NCBI RefSeq assembly: GCF_001428485.1
Contig: NZ_LMHS01000003.1
Coordinates: 601,625-665,624, forward strand
Direction: 5' to 3'
Source: Microbacterium sp. Root180
GTDB taxonomy: Bacteria > Actinomycetota > Actinomycetes > Actinomycetales > Microbacteriaceae
Length of the DNA: 64,000 bases
In this document: positions 26,306 to 35,210 of the stretch, one piece after another
Layout of the letters: every line of letters begins with the position of its first letter
How positions within the stretch are numbered: position 1 is the first letter of the stretch
Notes under the pieces: model-generated
Database searches by the model: none
What the model was told of the DNA's origin: nothing
The model's input: the letters and a program-made list of their open reading frames with translations, nothing else
Translations under genes and position numbers: made by a program

Positions 26306-26407
26306 ACGTGCACAACTCCGGAAGAATCGGATGCCGCGGCCGTGCGTCCCGCCGATTTCGAGGGCTCGACTGCGCGACCGCTCCCGTTCTGCCGGAGTTG
26401 TGCACGT
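26306..26407. repeat. 102-bp intergenic inverted repeat, family member 2
   Basis: 21-nt arms with one mismatch (26306-26326 and 26387-26407), core GCACAACTCCGGAA, enclosing about 60 bp. The arms match member 1 at 11 of 14 core positions (GCAYAACTCCKGMA), and each arm's changes are mirrored in its partner. This copy lies between two divergent starts, so a terminator role is unlikely here. Confidence 0.8.
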
Positions 26408-26490
26408 TGCGGAAGGCCGCCACGCGCGGCCCGGGCGTACCCACAGCGCGTCCCCCGCGCAACCCGTGGCCGCGGCGACGACGGCGATGA

Positions 26491-26496
26491 CAGGAT
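26491..26496 (+). promoter_or_regulatory. -10-like element (CAGGAT) for the lipase maturation factor gene
   Basis: CAGGAT, 6 nt, then GTG at 26503. Confidence 0.4.
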
Positions 26497-26502
26497 GAGC
26501 GC

Positions 26503-27984
26503 GTGGACGGCTTCGCAGCGGTCGACTTCGAGTTCGCGCGGCAGGTGCTGCAGCGCGGCATCGCCCTGCTGTACGTGGTGGCGTTCGCCTCGACGCTGAA
26601 CCAGTTCCGCCCGCTCCTCGGCGAGCACGGCCTGCTGCCCGCGACCGAGCTGCTCGAGTGGGTGCGCACGTCCCCGCGCGGACGCCGGATGCTCCGCCCG
26701 ACCCTCTTCCGCTTCACGCGGTACACCGATCGCCGGCTCGCCGCGCTGTGCTGGGCGGCCATGCTGCTCGCGGCGGTACTGGTGTGCGGCATCCCGCAGC
26801 TCGTGTCGCCCTGGCTGACGATGGCGTGCTTTCTCGCGCTGTGGCTCGGCTACATGTCGATCGTGAGCATCGGCCAGACGTTCTACGGGTTCGGATGGGA
26901 GATGCTGCTGCTCGAGGCCGGCTTCCTGGCCGCGTTCCTGGGCTCGGACGCCGAGCCGCCCGCGACGGTCGTGGTCGTGCTCTTCTGGTGGCTCGTGTTC
27001 CGGCTCGAGTTCGGAGCCGGGATGATCAAGATCCGCGGCGGCCGCGAATGGCGCGACCTCACGGCGCTCACGTTCCATCACGAGACGCAGCCGATGCCCG
27101 GTCCGCTCAGCAGGCAGGCGCATCTGCTCCCGCGCTGGTTCCACCAGGGGGAGGTGCTCGGCAACCACTTCGCCCAACTCGTCGCGCCCTGGTTCCTGTT
27201 CGCGCCCCTGCTCGGACTGTTCGTGCCGGGACCGTGGCCGGCGGTCGTGGGCGCCGCGGCCGCCGCCGTGGTGATCGCGACGCAGCTGTGGCTCATCGTG
27301 ACGGGCAACTTCGCGTGGCTGAACTGGGCCACGGTGGTCCTCGCGTTCTCGGCGATCGGACTGCCCGGGATCGGGTCGCCGTCGCGCGCCCCGGCGAACG
27401 ATCCGCCCTGGCTCGTGGACGGGATGCCGCTGCCCTGGCTTCTCGCGACGTGCGCGGTCGGTGTTCTCCTCCTCGTGCTGAGCTGGGCTCCCCTGCAGAA
27501 CCTGTTCGCCCACCGACAGCTCATGAACGCGAGCTTCAACCGCTGGCAGCTCGCGAATGCGTACGGCGCCTTCGGCACGGTGACGAGAGAGCGCATCGAG
27601 ATCGTCGTCGAGGGCACGATGGACGAGGATCCGGATGCCGCATCCTGGCGTGAGTACGGCTTCCGGGGGAAGCCGGGCGAGGTGCGCCGCATCCCGCGCC
27701 AGTTCGCCCCGTATCACCTGCGCCTCGACTGGCTGATGTGGTTCCTGCCGCTCGGGCGATCGCTCGACGACTGGTTCACGGTGTTCCTGGTCCGGCTTCT
27801 GCAAGCGGATGCCGCGACCCTGCGCCTTCTCGCGCGAGATCCGTTCGGCGGCGAGCGGCCGCGGTGGGTCCGCGCCGTCGCCTACCGCTACCGCTTCACC
27901 ACGCGCGCCGAGTTCCGTCGCTCACGCGACCGATGGCTGCGCGAACGGCGAGGCCTCGTCCTCGGCCCGCTGTCGCTGCGCTGA
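26503..27984 (+). CDS. Lipase maturation factor family protein
   Basis: 493 residues with about ten membrane helices and the LMF family landmarks: an N-terminal RGIALLYVVAFASTLNQFRPLLGEHGLLP, the conserved block EFGAGMIKIRGGREWRDLTALTFHHETQPMP near 170-200, and the C-terminal ANAYGAFGTVTRERIEIVVEG with the Pro/Arg-rich FAPYHLRLDWLMWFLPLG. In vertebrates LMF1 folds lipoprotein lipase; the bacterial role is unknown. GTG start. Confidence 0.92.
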   Translation: MDGFAAVDFEFARQVLQRGIALLYVVAFASTLNQFRPLLGEHGLLPATELLEWVRTSPRGRRMLRPTLFRFTRYTDRRLAALCWAAMLLAAVLVCGIPQLVSPWLTMACFLALWLGYMSIVSIGQTFYGFGWEMLLLEAGFLAAFLGSDAEPPATVVVVLFWWLVFRLEFGAGMIKIRGGREWRDLTALTFHHETQPMPGPLSRQAHLLPRWFHQGEVLGNHFAQLVAPWFLFAPLLGLFVPGPWPAVVGAAAAAVVIATQLWLIVTGNFAWLNWATVVLAFSAIGLPGIGSPSRAPANDPPWLVDGMPLPWLLATCAVGVLLLVLSWAPLQNLFAHRQLMNASFNRWQLANAYGAFGTVTRERIEIVVEGTMDEDPDAASWREYGFRGKPGEVRRIPRQFAPYHLRLDWLMWFLPLGRSLDDWFTVFLVRLLQADAATLRLLARDPFGGERPRWVRAVAYRYRFTTRAEFRRSRDRWLRERRGLVLGPLSLR

Positions 27985-28041
27985 CTGCCACCCGCGGGCG
28001 CGTGGGGCCTGCGTTCAGGCGGAGACGGGGAGAATGGACGA

Positions 28042-28599
28042 GTGAAGCTCCTCGTCGCGGCCCTCGAGGCCGAACTCGTCGCGTTCCCGACCGACCTCCC
28101 CGGTTTCGACCGGCTCGTCACCGGCCCGGGCAAGCTGCAGGCCACCTACGCGCTCACCCGCGCGCTGGACGCCGGCGACTACGACGAGGTCGTCGTCGTG
28201 GGGACCGCGGGGGCGATCGATGCCCGGCTCGATGCCGACGTGTACGACGTCGATGCGGCCATCCAGCACGACGTGACCGACATCGACGGCATCGTCGGCC
28301 AGCACGTATCTCTGCCGACCCGCGTCGAGCTGGGTCGCGAGGGCGTCACGATCGCCACGGGCGACCACTTCGTCGACGACGCCGAGGCCGTCTCGGTCAT
28401 CCGCCCGCTGGGCGCCGGGCTCGTCGACATGGAGACGTACGCCTACGTGTGGGTCGCCGAGCAGTTCGGCGTGCCGATCCGCGTGCTCAAGGCCGTGTCG
28501 GACCGCGCCCAGGACAACGCCATCACCGACTGGCGTGCGACGGTCACCGCCTGCAGCCACCAGCTGCGCGATCGCATCCGCGCCGACTACGGCGTTTAG
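28042..28599 (+). CDS. Nucleosidase (MTA/SAH nucleosidase-like)
   Basis: 185 residues, shorter than the usual 230 because the C-terminus is trimmed. PNP/UDP-like fold: TGPGKLQATYALTRAL near 33, VVGTAGAID near 54, and GLVDMETYAYVWVAEQFGVPIRVLKAVSD near 130-158, which holds the purine-binding MExE-like segment and the catalytic Asp (VSDRA). Likely splits the glycosidic bond of an adenosine-type nucleoside. GTG start; only a weak GAGAAT hexamer sits 6 nt upstream. Confidence 0.85.
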   Translation: MKLLVAALEAELVAFPTDLPGFDRLVTGPGKLQATYALTRALDAGDYDEVVVVGTAGAIDARLDADVYDVDAAIQHDVTDIDGIVGQHVSLPTRVELGREGVTIATGDHFVDDAEAVSVIRPLGAGLVDMETYAYVWVAEQFGVPIRVLKAVSDRAQDNAITDWRATVTACSHQLRDRIRADYGV

Positions 28600-28603
28600 C
28601 GGG

Positions 28604-28786
28604 TCATTCGGCGCGGGAGCGTGAGAACAGTGCTCGCAGCGCGAAGAACACGATCGCGGCGACGATGGCCACGACCACGAGCTTGCCGATGAACCAGAGC
28701 AGCGAGAACAGCACGTCGACGAGCACCCACGCGATGATGATCGCGACGACGACTCCGACGATGGTCCACACGGTGGTCTTGTTCAC
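28604..28786 (-). CDS. Small membrane protein (60 residues)
   Basis: Two hydrophobic stretches, TVWTIVGVVVAIIIAWVLVDVLF and LVVVAIVAAIVFFALRALF, with a basic end (SRSRAE). No family recognised; such double-helix mini-proteins are frequent in Microbacterium. The GTG at 28786 is supported by TAGGCT ending 6 nt upstream. It converges with the nucleosidase. Confidence 0.72.
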   Translation of the reverse strand: MNKTTVWTIVGVVVAIIIAWVLVDVLFSLLWFIGKLVVVAIVAAIVFFALRALFSRSRAE

Positions 28787-28792
28787 GTCTCC

Positions 28793-28798
28793 AGCCTA
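28793..28798 (-). promoter_or_regulatory. -10 element (TAGGCT), leaderless promoter of the 60-residue membrane protein
   Basis: Minus-strand TAGGCT, 6 nt, then GTG at 28786. Confidence 0.5.
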
Positions 28799-28869
28799 GA
28801 TAGTCTGGTGGGCCGTGGGGGTGCGACCTGGCTTCCGCGCGTCCGCACACATTCGCAGCAAGGATTTCC

Positions 28870-29904
28870 ATGACCAACCCTACGGAGCCCACTCCCCCGC
28901 AGCCGGGCGACGACGCGACGGCGACGGCTGCCACAGCCCCCGAGTCCGTCGAGCCCGCCGCTCCGGAGCCGGCAGCGCCCGACGCTCCCGCCGCACCGGT
29001 CGCACCGCAGCCGGCCGACGTGCAGCCGACCGAGGCATACCCGCCCGCCGATGCCCAGCCGACCGAGGTCTACCCGCCCGCCGATGCCCAGCCGACCGAG
29101 GTCTACCCGCCCGCGGGTCAGCCCGTGTACGGCGATCCCGCTGCACCGTCGGCGTACGGCCAGCCCGCCTACGGCGCCCCCGCGGCCGGAGGCCCCGCCT
29201 ATGGCGCACCCGTGGCCGGACCGGCCGCCGTGTCGGCCGCCGATCGCCCGCGCGGGCTCGCGTGGGCCTCGCTCGGTCTCGCGATCGGAGGTCTCGTCCT
29301 CGTCGGCGCCGCCTTCATCCCCCTCGCCTGGGTGTCACTCGTCCTCGCCCTCGTCGGCGGTCTCCTGCTGCTCGTCGCTCTGGTGCTCGGCATCGTGGCG
29401 CTCGCGAGCAAGAAGCAGGGTGGCAAGGGGCTCGGCATCGCCGCGATCGCCGTCTCGGTGCTGGGCGGGCTCCTCTGGATCTTCGCGCTCACCGCGGCGT
29501 TCCTCTGGATCGGTCTCGCTGTCGCCGGCTCGTCGAGCGGGAGCTCGGACCCCGAGATCTCGGTGAGCGAGGAGGCGACTCCCGGCGACGAGGAGTCCAC
29601 CGAGGAAGAGGTGCCGGCCGGCGTCTACGACGAGGAGGCCTACCTCGCCGAGGTCCGCCCGGAGATCACCGCGATCCTCCAGGAGATCGACCCGAACTTC
29701 ACCGAGGATCTGATCGGTCAGATCTACTCCGATGACATGCTCGTCTCCACCGGCCAGGCACTGCTGGCCGCCGGCGACTCCGCGCGCGACGCGTTCGTCA
29801 CCTCGACGGTGGAGAGCAGCGACGGGATGTTCACCGAGGAGCAGGCCATCGCCTTCTACGACTCGGTGCTCGACGCGGCCGAGCTGTACCTCGTCGAGGA
29901 GTAA
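28870..29904 (+). CDS. DUF4190-like membrane protein with Pro-rich repeats and acidic C-terminal domain
   Basis: 344 residues. 1-120 is Pro/Ala/Gln-rich and cytoplasmic, with a tandem repeat QPTE-[AV]-YPPADA (three units) and YG-rich repeats (PAYGAPAAGG). Two or three membrane helices follow (about 135-180 and 200-220; LGIVALASKKQGGKGLGIAAIAVS is the DUF4190-like turn). The outside part (about 235-344) is acidic, starting EEATPGDEESTEEEVP, with a helical DUF732-like domain. ATG with AAGGA upstream. A perfect hairpin terminator follows. Confidence 0.82.
   Translation: MTNPTEPTPPQPGDDATATAATAPESVEPAAPEPAAPDAPAAPVAPQPADVQPTEAYPPADAQPTEVYPPADAQPTEVYPPAGQPVYGDPAAPSAYGQPAYGAPAAGGPAYGAPVAGPAAVSAADRPRGLAWASLGLAIGGLVLVGAAFIPLAWVSLVLALVGGLLLLVALVLGIVALASKKQGGKGLGIAAIAVSVLGGLLWIFALTAAFLWIGLAVAGSSSGSSDPEISVSEEATPGDEESTEEEVPAGVYDEEAYLAEVRPEITAILQEIDPNFTEDLIGQIYSDDMLVSTGQALLAAGDSARDAFVTSTVESSDGMFTEEQAIAFYDSVLDAAELYLVEE
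29023..29115 (+). repeat. 33-bp in-frame tandem repeat (2.8 units)
   Basis: Units start at 29023, 29056 and 29089 and code for QPTE(A/V)YPPADA. Units 2 and 3 are identical; unit 1 differs only in the GCA/GTC codon region, so the number of copies may vary between strains. Confidence 0.85.
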
Positions 29905-29917
29905 ACCGACGCAGACC

Positions 29918-29954
29918 GAGAGGGGCGACGACTCACCGAGTCGTCGCCCCTCTC
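29918..29954. terminator. Bidirectional terminator hairpin
   Basis: 17-bp perfect stem (GAGAGGGGCGACGACTC and complement) with a 3-nt loop, located between the convergent 28870-29904 and 29971-30828 genes. Confidence 0.85.
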
Positions 29955-29970
29955 GCCTACGGTCAGCGGG

Positions 29971-30828
29971 TCACGAGGTCCACTGCGTCTTCGCCCACGT
30001 GACCGCGGCGAGATTCGCCTGCCCCGACAGCGACGGGTGGAAGTAGTCGCGTGTCGAGATGTCGGCCTTGGTGAAGGCGTAGCCCGCGACGGCACCGCCG
30101 TCCCAGCGGCAGGTGGCAGCGTAGCCCGCGCACACCTCGGCGAGCGCCTGGTTGTACTCGTTCACCCGCTGCTGCACGGCCGCACGGCGCTGCACATCGG
30201 CCGCCTTGGTGCTGGTGGGGCTCGCGAGCATCGACTGGCAGATGCCGAGCAGTCCCCACGCGAACCGCGCGCTGAGGCTCGACTTGCTGAGGTCGTACAT
30301 CCGCTGCAGGTTCGGGATGCTGGCCAGGAAGATCTGCGGAGCGCTCGGGCTGGCCGACAGCGTGGCCATCGCCGCTTGCACGTTGGCCTTGAAGGTCGCC
30401 GTGGGCGTCATCGCACCGACCGTCCTGGTGCAGGCGTCGTTCGCTCCGATCTCGATCGTCACGTACTGCGCGCCCTGGGCCACCGCCTTCTGCGCCTGCC
30501 CGTTCAGAGCGCTCGATGCGGCGCCCGCGACGGCATTGTTGAAGCCGGCCAGGTTGTCGGGCGCGGCGGTCGCCCGCAGCCGCAGAAGGTGCGAGTTCAC
30601 CGATGTCGTCGTCCCGGTCGACCAACTGTTGGCCGGGCAGCTCGTCAGGGAGCTGCAGGTCATCGACGCCTGGGTGATGGAGTCGCCCAGCGCGGCCATG
30701 ACCCGCACGTTGTCGGGTGGGAGGGGGGCTGCGTGAGCGGCCGATGTGGAGAACAGCGTCCCCGAGACGATGATGGCCGCGGCCGCGAGGGACGCGAGGG
30801 CGCGGCGCGCCCCGGCTGAGATGCGCAT
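29971..30828 (-). CDS. Secreted SGNH/GDSL hydrolase
   Basis: 285 residues. Sec signal peptide (LASLAAAAIIVSGTLFSTSA, cut near AHA-AP, residue 34). GDSIT (Ser block I) near 47, GANDACT (block III, Asn) and DYFHPS (block V, Asp and His) near 265. These give the Ser-Asp-His triad and oxyanion residues. Probably a secreted esterase or lipase related to Streptomyces SGNH lipases; Cys pairs (about 59/64, 140s, 190s, 250s) suggest disulfides. Confidence 0.92.
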   Translation of the reverse strand: MRISAGARRALASLAAAAIIVSGTLFSTSAAHAAPLPPDNVRVMAALGDSITQASMTCSSLTSCPANSWSTGTTTSVNSHLLRLRATAAPDNLAGFNNAVAGAASSALNGQAQKAVAQGAQYVTIEIGANDACTRTVGAMTPTATFKANVQAAMATLSASPSAPQIFLASIPNLQRMYDLSKSSLSARFAWGLLGICQSMLASPTSTKAADVQRRAAVQQRVNEYNQALAEVCAGYAATCRWDGGAVAGYAFTKADISTRDYFHPSLSGQANLAAVTWAKTQWTS

Positions 30829-30968
30829 GAGTGAACTCCATTACGACGTCGTGGACGGAGTGGGCGCGGTGCGTAACCGCGGCCGGACGCACCGGCGGGG
30901 GGCACGATCAGTCCCCAGACCGATCTGGCGCGACCATACACCCGTGTATCGAACGGGGCAATGGCGGT

Positions 30969-33965
30969 TCAGAAGACGGCGAGCTCGTCCTGCGAGATGG
31001 TGCTGGGACCGTGTGGCGCGGCGACGACGGCGAGCTGCGCGGGGATCTGCTCCTTCATCGCCGCCACGTGGCTGATGAGGCCGACGGTGCGACCGCCCTG
31101 GCGGAGCTCATCGAGCGTGCGCATCGCGAGTTCGAGCGTGTCGTCGTCGAGCGAGCCGAAGCCCTCATCGATGAACAGCGTGTCGAGGCGGACCCCGCCC
31201 GCGCGTGCGGTGACGACCTCGGCGAGGCCGAGCGCGAGGGCGAGGGACGCCAGGAACGTCTCGCCGCCGGAGAGCGACTGCGCGGGTCGGGACACGCCGG
31301 TGTGGGCGTCCATGATCTCCAGGCCGAGACCGGACGCGGCGCCGCGGGCTGCGAGGGCATCGCTGTGCTGCAGGCGATAGCGACCGGATGACATGTCGGA
31401 CAGCCGCAGATTCGCGGCCTCGACGATCTCTTCGAGCTCGGCCGCGAGCACGAAGGACTCGAGAGTCATGCGATGGGTGTTCGGGGCGCGCCCGTTGAGG
31501 GTGTTGGCGAGCCGGGAGACGACGGCGTGGTCGTCGGCGAGCCCGGCGATGCGGTCATGGGCGGCCGTCGCGCGCGTGACGAGGTCGGCGAGCCGTTCCG
31601 AGGTCTGCGCGGAATGGGCCGCGCGGTCGACGGCCGAACTCCACCGCTCGCGCGCGGTCGCGAGGGCATCGGCGGTAGCCGTGATGTCGACGGCCTCTTC
31701 GGGTTCACCGGCGAGGTCGAGTTCGAGTTCGCGCAACCGCTCGCGCTCGGTGCGCAGCGCGACCTCGTGCTCGCGAACCCGATCGTCGAGAGCCGACCGC
31801 TCGGCGGCGGTGCGCAGCGCGGAGGTGGCCGAGTCGGCATCACGGAACACGGATGCCTCGACCCGGCCCTCGAGCTCTCCCCGGGCACGACGGGCCGCGA
31901 CCCGCGCGGCATCTGCGGTGCCGAGCGCCGAGACGAGCGACACCGCCAGGCCGCGCGTCGTGCGCGCCCGCGCCATCCGCTCCGCGACCGAGGCGAAGTC
32001 TGCGCGCGCATCGTCCACGATCTTCCGGATCGACTCGTTCTCGCTCGCCAGCGCGGCCATCCGCTCACGTACGAGCGAGAGCTCGGCGGACAGGGCCTCG
32101 CGCTCGGCGCGCGCGTCGGACTCGGCAGCGCCGAGCGCGACGCGTTCGGCGGCCAGCCGGTCGCGCTCGACGACGGCCGCTTCGGCGGCGATCACGTCGG
32201 CCTCGACACGGACGAGAGCCGCGCGCAGCGCGTCGGTTCCGTCACCGCCGGCGCGGGCGGTCGCCACGGCCAGTGCGTCGCGTGCGACGCGCGCACCATC
32301 GGCGGCGGCAGCCTCCGCGAGCGCCGCGGCGTCGCGCTCCCCCTCGGCCGCGACGATCTCGTCGTCGGATACAGGGCGGTCGGATGCCGGAGCCGGAGCG
32401 GGGTGCGCGGTCGCACCGCACACGACGCACGGCTCGCCGTCCACCAGTCCGCCGGCCAGCTCGGCCGCATGGCCGGCGAGCCTCCGCCGCAGGAGAGACG
32501 TGACGAGGCCGCGAGCGGTGTCGTGCCGACCGCTCGCGGCGAGGTAGGCGGCTTCGGCCTCTCGCGCCGCGCCGCTCAACCGCTCGGCCTCGCGTGCGGC
32601 ATCGAGGCGTGCGGCGAGGTCCGCGCGCTGCAGCGCGACGGCATCGAGCGCGGCCGCGGCCGCGTGGGCGGCGGGAAGCGCGGCGTCGATCTCGGCGATC
32701 CGGGCGGGGAAGGCGGCTCGAGCCCGATCGAGCGCCTCCTGCGCGCGCTCGAACTCGACCGCCGTCGCACGGGCTTCGGCGAGCCGCGCGTTCGTGCCCT
32801 CGAGCTCACGCTCGGCGGCTTCGGCCGCCGCCCATACGGCGAGATCGCCGGTGAGCCCGTCGATCAGGGCGACGAGTTCGTCGACCGTTTCGGCGTGGGC
32901 CGCGTCATCCGTCGCTCGCCACTCGGACCGGAGTCGGGCCGCGCTCTCGGCGGCCGTCGTTGCGGCGGCGTCGGCGTCCGCCGCGGCTTCGAGGTACGGG
33001 CGCAGGCCCTCGGCGGCGAGGGCGTGGGCGAGCGCGAGGCGGTCCGCCTCCACGCTCGGCTCGGCCTCTTCCAGCCGTGCGAGCGCCTCGCGCGACCGCG
33101 TGCGCCGCTCCTGCTTGTCGCGCAGTGACTTCGCAGCGGAGTGCGCCGTCTCGGCGAGGCGGTGCGCCGCATCCGCCCCATCACGTTCGCGCATGAGCGT
33201 GTCGGCGCGGTAGACGGCGCGCTGCACGCCGACCCCGGCGGCCTCGAGCCGCGTGACGAGGCTCGCGTGCGTCTCGTCGGCACCGGCGAGGTCGTCCATG
33301 ACGAGCAGGCGCTCGACCTCGCCGACGAGGAGCTCGACGCCGTCACCAGCGGAGGCCAGGGCGTGCTCGGACTCTTTGCGTCGCTGCTCGAGCGCGGCCT
33401 GGTAGCCCTCGTAGGTGCGTGTGCCGAAGAGCCGTCGCAGCAGGCGCTGGCGCTCGTCGTTCTTCGCGAGCAGGAACTCCGCGAACCGGTTCTGGGCGAG
33501 CAGGATCACCTGCAGGAACTGCTGCTGGCTGAGCCCCAGGATCTCGTCGAGCTCGCGCGCGACGTCGACCGGGCGGGCGGCGCGGCCGATCCATTCGCCG
33601 CCGACGAGCTCGTCGAGCTGCGCGCGGTGCGGCTCGGTCGTCATTCCCGAGCCGCGCTGCTTCGGCCTCTCGTACTCCGGTGAGCGGGTGACGCGCCACC
33701 GGCGGCCGGCGGCGGTGAACTCCACCATCACCCGGGTCGGGTCGTCGGGTGCGCAGTGATCGCTGCGCAGGCGACGCTCGGATCCGTCGTAGCGGGGCAC
33801 TCCGCCGTAGAGCGCGAAAGTGACGCCGTCGAGCACGCTCGACTTGCCCGCGCCGGTGCGCCCGGCGATCAGGAAGATGCCGTCACCGGCGAACGCGTCG
33901 AAGTCGACGGTCTGCGCCTCGCGGAACGGCCCGAACCCGGCGAGTTCGAGTCGATGGAGCCTCAC
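30969..33965 (-). CDS. sbcC: SbcC-type SMC-like exonuclease subunit
   Basis: 998 residues. Walker A GRTGAGKSS near 35-43; long Ala/Glu/Arg-rich coiled-coil arms (about 180-500 and 530-830); zinc hook CVVCGATAHP near 513; ABC signature SLSGGETFLASLALALG near 895; Walker B LDTLFIDEGFGSLD near 930. With SbcD it forms the Mre11-Rad50-type complex that opens hairpins and double-strand ends. GTG start overlaps the sbcD stop (GTGA), so the subunits are translationally coupled. Confidence 0.96.
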   Translation of the reverse strand: MRLHRLELAGFGPFREAQTVDFDAFAGDGIFLIAGRTGAGKSSVLDGVTFALYGGVPRYDGSERRLRSDHCAPDDPTRVMVEFTAAGRRWRVTRSPEYERPKQRGSGMTTEPHRAQLDELVGGEWIGRAARPVDVARELDEILGLSQQQFLQVILLAQNRFAEFLLAKNDERQRLLRRLFGTRTYEGYQAALEQRRKESEHALASAGDGVELLVGEVERLLVMDDLAGADETHASLVTRLEAAGVGVQRAVYRADTLMRERDGADAAHRLAETAHSAAKSLRDKQERRTRSREALARLEEAEPSVEADRLALAHALAAEGLRPYLEAAADADAAATTAAESAARLRSEWRATDDAAHAETVDELVALIDGLTGDLAVWAAAEAAERELEGTNARLAEARATAVEFERAQEALDRARAAFPARIAEIDAALPAAHAAAAALDAVALQRADLAARLDAAREAERLSGAAREAEAAYLAASGRHDTARGLVTSLLRRRLAGHAAELAGGLVDGEPCVVCGATAHPAPAPASDRPVSDDEIVAAEGERDAAALAEAAAADGARVARDALAVATARAGGDGTDALRAALVRVEADVIAAEAAVVERDRLAAERVALGAAESDARAEREALSAELSLVRERMAALASENESIRKIVDDARADFASVAERMARARTTRGLAVSLVSALGTADAARVAARRARGELEGRVEASVFRDADSATSALRTAAERSALDDRVREHEVALRTERERLRELELDLAGEPEEAVDITATADALATARERWSSAVDRAAHSAQTSERLADLVTRATAAHDRIAGLADDHAVVSRLANTLNGRAPNTHRMTLESFVLAAELEEIVEAANLRLSDMSSGRYRLQHSDALAARGAASGLGLEIMDAHTGVSRPAQSLSGGETFLASLALALGLAEVVTARAGGVRLDTLFIDEGFGSLDDDTLELAMRTLDELRQGGRTVGLISHVAAMKEQIPAQLAVVAAPHGPSTISQDELAVF

Positions 33966-35116
33966 GCGCTCGCCTCGATCAGCGTGCGCTCGTCGATCAT
34001 GTCGCGGACGACCTCGGCTTCGCGGGCCGAGGCTCCCTCACCCTCACGGACGTGCACGAGGAACGCGTCGACGAGCTCGGCGTCGGAGCGCGCCTGCCGC
34101 ACGCGGCGCGAGTAGCTCAGTCCGTCGTCTTCGCGCACACCCTCGGGCAGGTGGACGACCGTCGCGCAGAACGGGAAGCGGGTCTGCAGTCGGCGCATCG
34201 GATCGGGCTGCGGCGTCGCATCGGTGTACTGCGCGCAGACCCACGCGGCCTCGGCGTCGTCGAAGGAGCTGTCGGACAGCAGCTCGTCGAGCGTGCCGCG
34301 GAGCGTGCGGAGTCGTCGCGGGACGGGGAGGTCGAGCCACTCGGCGGAGGCGAAGCCGTCGGCGTCGAGCTCGAGCAGCCAGGACCCGCGCGGCTTGTCG
34401 CCCTCGCCGAAGCTGTAGTGCAGCGGAGCGCCGGCGTATCGCACGGTCTCGGAGAGCTGCTGGCGGCCGTGGATGTGGCCCAGCGCGACGTAGTCGGGGC
34501 CGTCGAAGGCGGCGAGCGGCACGACGTCGAGGCTGCCCTGGCGAATCTCGCGCTCGACGCCGGGCGTCGCGTCCACCCCCGCGGCGAAGCAGTGCGCGAT
34601 CGCGACCGACCGCCCTCCGCGTGCGACTGCATCGGCGCGCACGAGACCCATCGCGTGCTCGATCGCCGAGCGCTGCGAGCGCAGCTCGGCCTCGGGCCAC
34701 AGGTGGCGCACCAGCGCCGGCTCGAGGAAGGGGATCCCGTAGAAGTGCACGGGCCCCGCGTCGTCGGCCACGGTGATCGGCGTGCCGACGGACAGGGGAT
34801 CGGTCACCACGTGGATGCCGTCGCGCAGCAGCGCGGACTGGAACCCGAGCCGGGCGGCGGAGTCGTGGTTGCCGCTCGTGACGAGCACGGTCGCACCGGT
34901 GTCGGACAGGCCCCGCAGGGTGTCGGTCAGCAGTCCGTAGCATGCGGCAGCCGGCGCGGCGGAGTCGAACACGTCGCCGGCGACGATCACGACGTCGACC
35001 TCGCGTTCGCGCACCTGCGCCACGAGGGCATCGAGTACGCCGCGGAGCGCATCGAGCGTGGCGTGGCCGTGGAACGACCGCCCGATGTGCCAGTCCGAGG
35101 TATGCAGGATCCGCAT
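33962..35116 (-). CDS. sbcD: SbcD exonuclease subunit
   Basis: 384 residues. Metallophosphatase motifs in order: TSDWHIGR, GDVFDSA, SGNHDSA near 88, IAHCFA, LGHIHGRQ near 210. It is the Mn2+-dependent nuclease partner of SbcC. I chose the ATG at 35116: TACGGT ends 6 nt upstream and the protein starts MRILHTSDWHIGR as in homologues. A longer frame to 35332 would add 72 residues of unrelated sequence. Confidence 0.96.
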   Translation of the reverse strand: MRILHTSDWHIGRSFHGHATLDALRGVLDALVAQVREREVDVVIVAGDVFDSAAPAAACYGLLTDTLRGLSDTGATVLVTSGNHDSAARLGFQSALLRDGIHVVTDPLSVGTPITVADDAGPVHFYGIPFLEPALVRHLWPEAELRSQRSAIEHAMGLVRADAVARGGRSVAIAHCFAAGVDATPGVEREIRQGSLDVVPLAAFDGPDYVALGHIHGRQQLSETVRYAGAPLHYSFGEGDKPRGSWLLELDADGFASAEWLDLPVPRRLRTLRGTLDELLSDSSFDDAEAAWVCAQYTDATPQPDPMRRLQTRFPFCATVVHLPEGVREDDGLSYSRRVRQARSDAELVDAFLVHVREGEGASAREAEVVRDMIDERTLIEASA

Positions 35117-35122
35117 GATCTC

Positions 35123-35128
35123 ACCGTA
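35123..35128 (-). promoter_or_regulatory. -10 element (TACGGT), leaderless promoter of sbcDC
   Basis: Minus-strand TACGGT, 6 nt, then ATG at 35116. Confidence 0.55.
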
Positions 35129-35198
35129 CGTTCGCGCTCCGACATCGCGTTCGAGGCTGGCCGGGCGGGGGCCGACGGGAGCGCCCGCGCGGCGGGCG

Positions 35199-35204
35199 TA
35201 TCCT
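35199..35204 (+). promoter_or_regulatory. -10 element (TATCCT), leaderless promoter of the NUDIX gene
   Basis: TATCCT, 6 nt, then ATG at 35211. Divergent from the sbcD promoter about 70 bp away. Confidence 0.55.
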
Positions 35205-35210
35205 GCCGAC

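Noticed and set aside
29023..29115. Possible CRISPR-like array (33-bp units)
   Set aside because: Direct tandem units without spacers, in frame inside a protein gene.
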